Assembly (NCBI GenBank): GCA_027311485.1
Contig: DAICYU010000206.1
Coordinates: 1 to 7,194, forward strand
DNA length: 7,194 bases
From: Acetobacteraceae bacterium
Lineage (GTDB): Bacteria > Pseudomonadota > Alphaproteobacteria > Acetobacterales > Acetobacteraceae
Direction of reading: 5' to 3'
Shown: positions 5,943 through 7,194 of the stretch, in pieces
Position numbering within the stretch: position 1 is the first letter of the stretch
How the letters are laid out: every line of letters starts with the position of its first letter
Notes under the pieces: generated by a model
The model's input: the letters and a program-made list of their open reading frames with translations, nothing else
Told to the model about the DNA's origin: nothing
Databases searched by the model: none
Translations under genes and position numbers: made by a program

Positions 5943-6055
5943 TACCTGGGCCTGACGGACGCATGAGCCGCGATGTATGAACGCCGGTGCATAAGCCCCG
6001 GCACAGCAGTAACGACGCAAAAGCCCTGACGGTTAAGCAAAGAGGAAACGCTGCC
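5943..6055 (+). other. Intergenic spacer between livF and the binding-protein gene
   Basis: This 113-nt gap contains a 5-bp GCCGG/CCGGC stem (5983-5987 with 5998-6002) around a 10-nt loop and without a T-run. It is too weak to call a terminator. Such gaps in transporter operons often allow higher expression of the binding protein by RNA processing or an internal promoter. I see no clear promoter here. Confidence 0.4.
6042..6048 (+). promoter_or_regulatory. Ribosome binding site of the substrate-binding protein gene
   Basis: GAGGAAA ends seven bases before ATG 6056, a strong, well-spaced site that fixes the start used here. It is better than the site in front of livH, consistent with binding proteins being made in excess over the membrane parts. 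Confidence 0.7.
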
Positions 6056-7194
6056 ATGACAACCAGGATTCACCCGGCGATGCCCGGATTGAGCCGCCGC
6101 TCCGCGCTTGCCCTCGGGGCTGGCGCCGCCGCGCTGGCACCGTTCCGGGCCCGCGCGCAGGCGCCGTCGGAGGTCAGGATCGCGATGCTGGTGCCGCTGT
6201 CGGGCCCCTGGGCGCGCCAGGGCATCCTGGAGCAGATGGGCGCCCGCATGGCGGTCGCCGACGTCAACAACGCCGGCGGCATCAAGGCGCTGGGCGGCGC
6301 CAAGCTGAAGTTGATGGAATACGACACGGGTGATTCGGCCGAGAAGGCGAAGGACGCCGCGCAGCGCATGATCGCGCAGGAGCCTGGCCTTGTCGGCGGC
6401 TTCGGCTGCTGGTTGTCCACCTTCACCCTGGCCGCCACCGAGGTGACGGAACGCGCCCACCTGCCGTGGCTGACGCTGTCCTACTCCGATGCGATCACCA
6501 ATCGCGGTTTCAAATACGTCTTCCAGTCGTCCCCGACCGCCGTCCAGCAGGCCGAGGACACGGTGCCGATCATCATGGACCTGGCCGAAAAGGCGACCGG
6601 CAAGCGCCCGACCAAGGTGGCGATGGTGGGCGACAACACCGCCGCATCCGTCAGCTTTCGCAAGCCGATCGACGACCATGTGCTGAAGAACGAGAAACTG
6701 ACCGCGGTGACGAACGCGGTCTACACGCCGCCGCTGACCGATGCCACCACCCTGATCCAGCCGATCCGCGCCGCTCGGCCTGACTTCGCGCTGCTGACCT
6801 CGACCAGCGTGCCGGACGACAAGATGCTGATCGACAACTTCGCCGAGTTCGGCATGCCGCCGCGGCGCCTGCCGCTGATCGGCAATGGCGGGCACATGGC
6901 GGTGCCGGAGCTGTTGAAGAACACCAGCGCCGAGGAACTGGAAGGACTGTTCGTCGGTCTGGCGAACTGGCCCGGGCTCGTCGCCCCGGACGTTGTGTCG
7001 ACATGCCACGCGCTTCGTCTCGACGGTGCGTCTTTGAACAGCAACTCTCGACTGGACCCTGAATCTGGGCGTCTCGTGTCAGCATGCTCGGACACGCGCT
7101 CGCCGGCGCTGCCCTCCTGGGCCTCGCCTCGTCCAACCCCATCGTCGCACAAGCAGGACAACGCGTCGCGATCCCGAACTGGGACCTGCAACCC
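6056..7194 (+). CDS. ABC transporter substrate-binding protein, LivK/type-1 periplasmic fold; family sequence ends near codon 307
   Basis: This periplasmic receptor would deliver the solute to the LivHMGF complex. Residues 12-36 form a Tat-like signal: SRRSALAL with twin arginines 14-15, a hydrophobic run, then a signal-peptidase site after AQA (36). The mature part starts VRIAMLVPLSGPWARQG (40-56), typical of the Leu/Ile/Val-binding family, with MAVADVNNAGGI (65-76) and a conserved LSYSD (141-145). Resemblance continues to EGLFVGLANWPG (296-307). After position 6976 the frame stays open to the window edge, but the 72 further residues are Ser/Arg/Pro-rich, use rare codons and look like a chance frame. 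Family members run to about 400 residues, so roughly 90-100 C-terminal residues of lobe 2 seem to be missing. The gene is therefore either truncated by recombination or joined wrongly in assembly. It comes last in the operon, whereas livK is often first. Ligand unknown. Confidence 0.8.
   Translation, partial: MTTRIHPAMPGLSRRSALALGAGAAALAPFRARAQAPSEVRIAMLVPLSGPWARQGILEQMGARMAVADVNNAGGIKALGGAKLKLMEYDTGDSAEKAKDAAQRMIAQEPGLVGGFGCWLSTFTLAATEVTERAHLPWLTLSYSDAITNRGFKYVFQSSPTAVQQAEDTVPIIMDLAEKATGKRPTKVAMVGDNTAASVSFRKPIDDHVLKNEKLTAVTNAVYTPPLTDATTLIQPIRAARPDFALLTSTSVPDDKMLIDNFAEFGMPPRRLPLIGNGGHMAVPELLKNTSAEELEGLFVGLANWPGLVAPDVVSTCHALRLDGASLNSNSRLDPESGRLVSACSDTRSPALPSWASPRPTPSSHKQDNASRSRTGTCN
6977..7194. 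other. Segment of different character after an abrupt junction
   Basis: From about 6977 the binding-protein frame loses family resemblance, and codons such as ACA, TCT, CCT, TCA and CGT, rare in the preceding genes, appear. The best coding candidate after this point is the separate frame starting at 7084. The first ~107 bases hold no recognisable gene and could be an upstream region. Whether this is biological (deletion, recombination) or an assembly chimera cannot be told from the window. Confidence 0.5.
7084..7194 (+). CDS. Possible N-terminus of a secreted protein (partial)
   Basis: ATG 7084 opens a 37-codon frame to the window edge. It reads MLGHALAGAALLGLASS, then NPIVAQAGQRVAIPNWDLQP. 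This resembles a Sec signal peptide with cleavage after VAQA (residues 21-24), followed by a mature N-terminus. RVAIPNWDLQ faintly recalls the start of some secreted glycoside hydrolase family 2 enzymes, but 13 residues cannot support that. Leucine is CTC in four of six cases and glutamine is CAA in three of three, unlike the CTG/CAG preference of the liv genes. No good ribosome site precedes the ATG. It overlaps the open binding-protein frame in another phase, so at most one of the two is real here. Confidence 0.4.
   Translation, partial: MLGHALAGAALLGLASSNPIVAQAGQRVAIPNWDLQP

Noticed and set aside
5983..6002. An intrinsic terminator after livF
   Set aside because: The stem has only 5 bp, the loop is 10 nt and no T-run follows; the binding-protein gene downstream belongs to the same operon.
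7001..7060. A short plus-strand frame of 19 residues starting at ATG 7001
   Set aside because: There is no ribosome site and no resemblance to any known small protein; it lies in a stretch of uncertain origin.

Overview
The window is a stretch of high-GC bacterial chromosome, densely packed with genes. CTG/GCG/GCC-type codons, a HemJ-type haem gene and a D-tartrate dehydratase of the type described in Bradyrhizobium all point to an alphaproteobacterium. An acetic-acid-bacterium or rhizobial relative is plausible, but this is inference; no rRNA or other marker is present to fix the taxon.

Left block, minus strand (1469 down to 1): three genes packed as one operon. A HAD-IA phosphatase overlaps hemJ (protoporphyrinogen IX oxidase) by an ATGA. 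hemJ is followed after 9 nt by the 5' part of a D-tartrate dehydratase gene (tarD) that runs off the window. A 76-bp divergent gap separates this operon from a plus-strand short-chain dehydrogenase/reductase (1546-2346).

Middle and right block, plus strand (2523 to about 6976): a HAAT-family (branched-chain amino acid type) ABC importer in the order permease (livH), fused permease-ATPase (livM-livG), second ATPase (livF), substrate-binding protein (livK type). The first three genes overlap by 1 and 8 nt. The 176-bp region in front of livH holds a perfect 18-bp palindrome, two exact tandem 14-bp repeats and a plausible sigma70-type promoter, which together look like a regulated control region. 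Together the genes would capture a small solute in the periplasm and import it with ATP. The solute cannot be named from sequence; an amino acid is the family default, and an organic acid or amide is possible.

Two points stand out. First, livF ends in an in-frame TAG, and the next codons still spell the family's usual C-terminal Tyr-Leu-Gly. Second, the binding-protein gene loses all family resemblance at about codon 307 (position 6976). The remaining 218 bases have different codon habits and contain a separate frame (from 7084) that begins like a secreted protein. This looks like a recombination breakpoint or an assembly misjoin. I see no convincing new defence, mobile or RNA-based system, and no tRNA, rRNA, CRISPR array or IS element.
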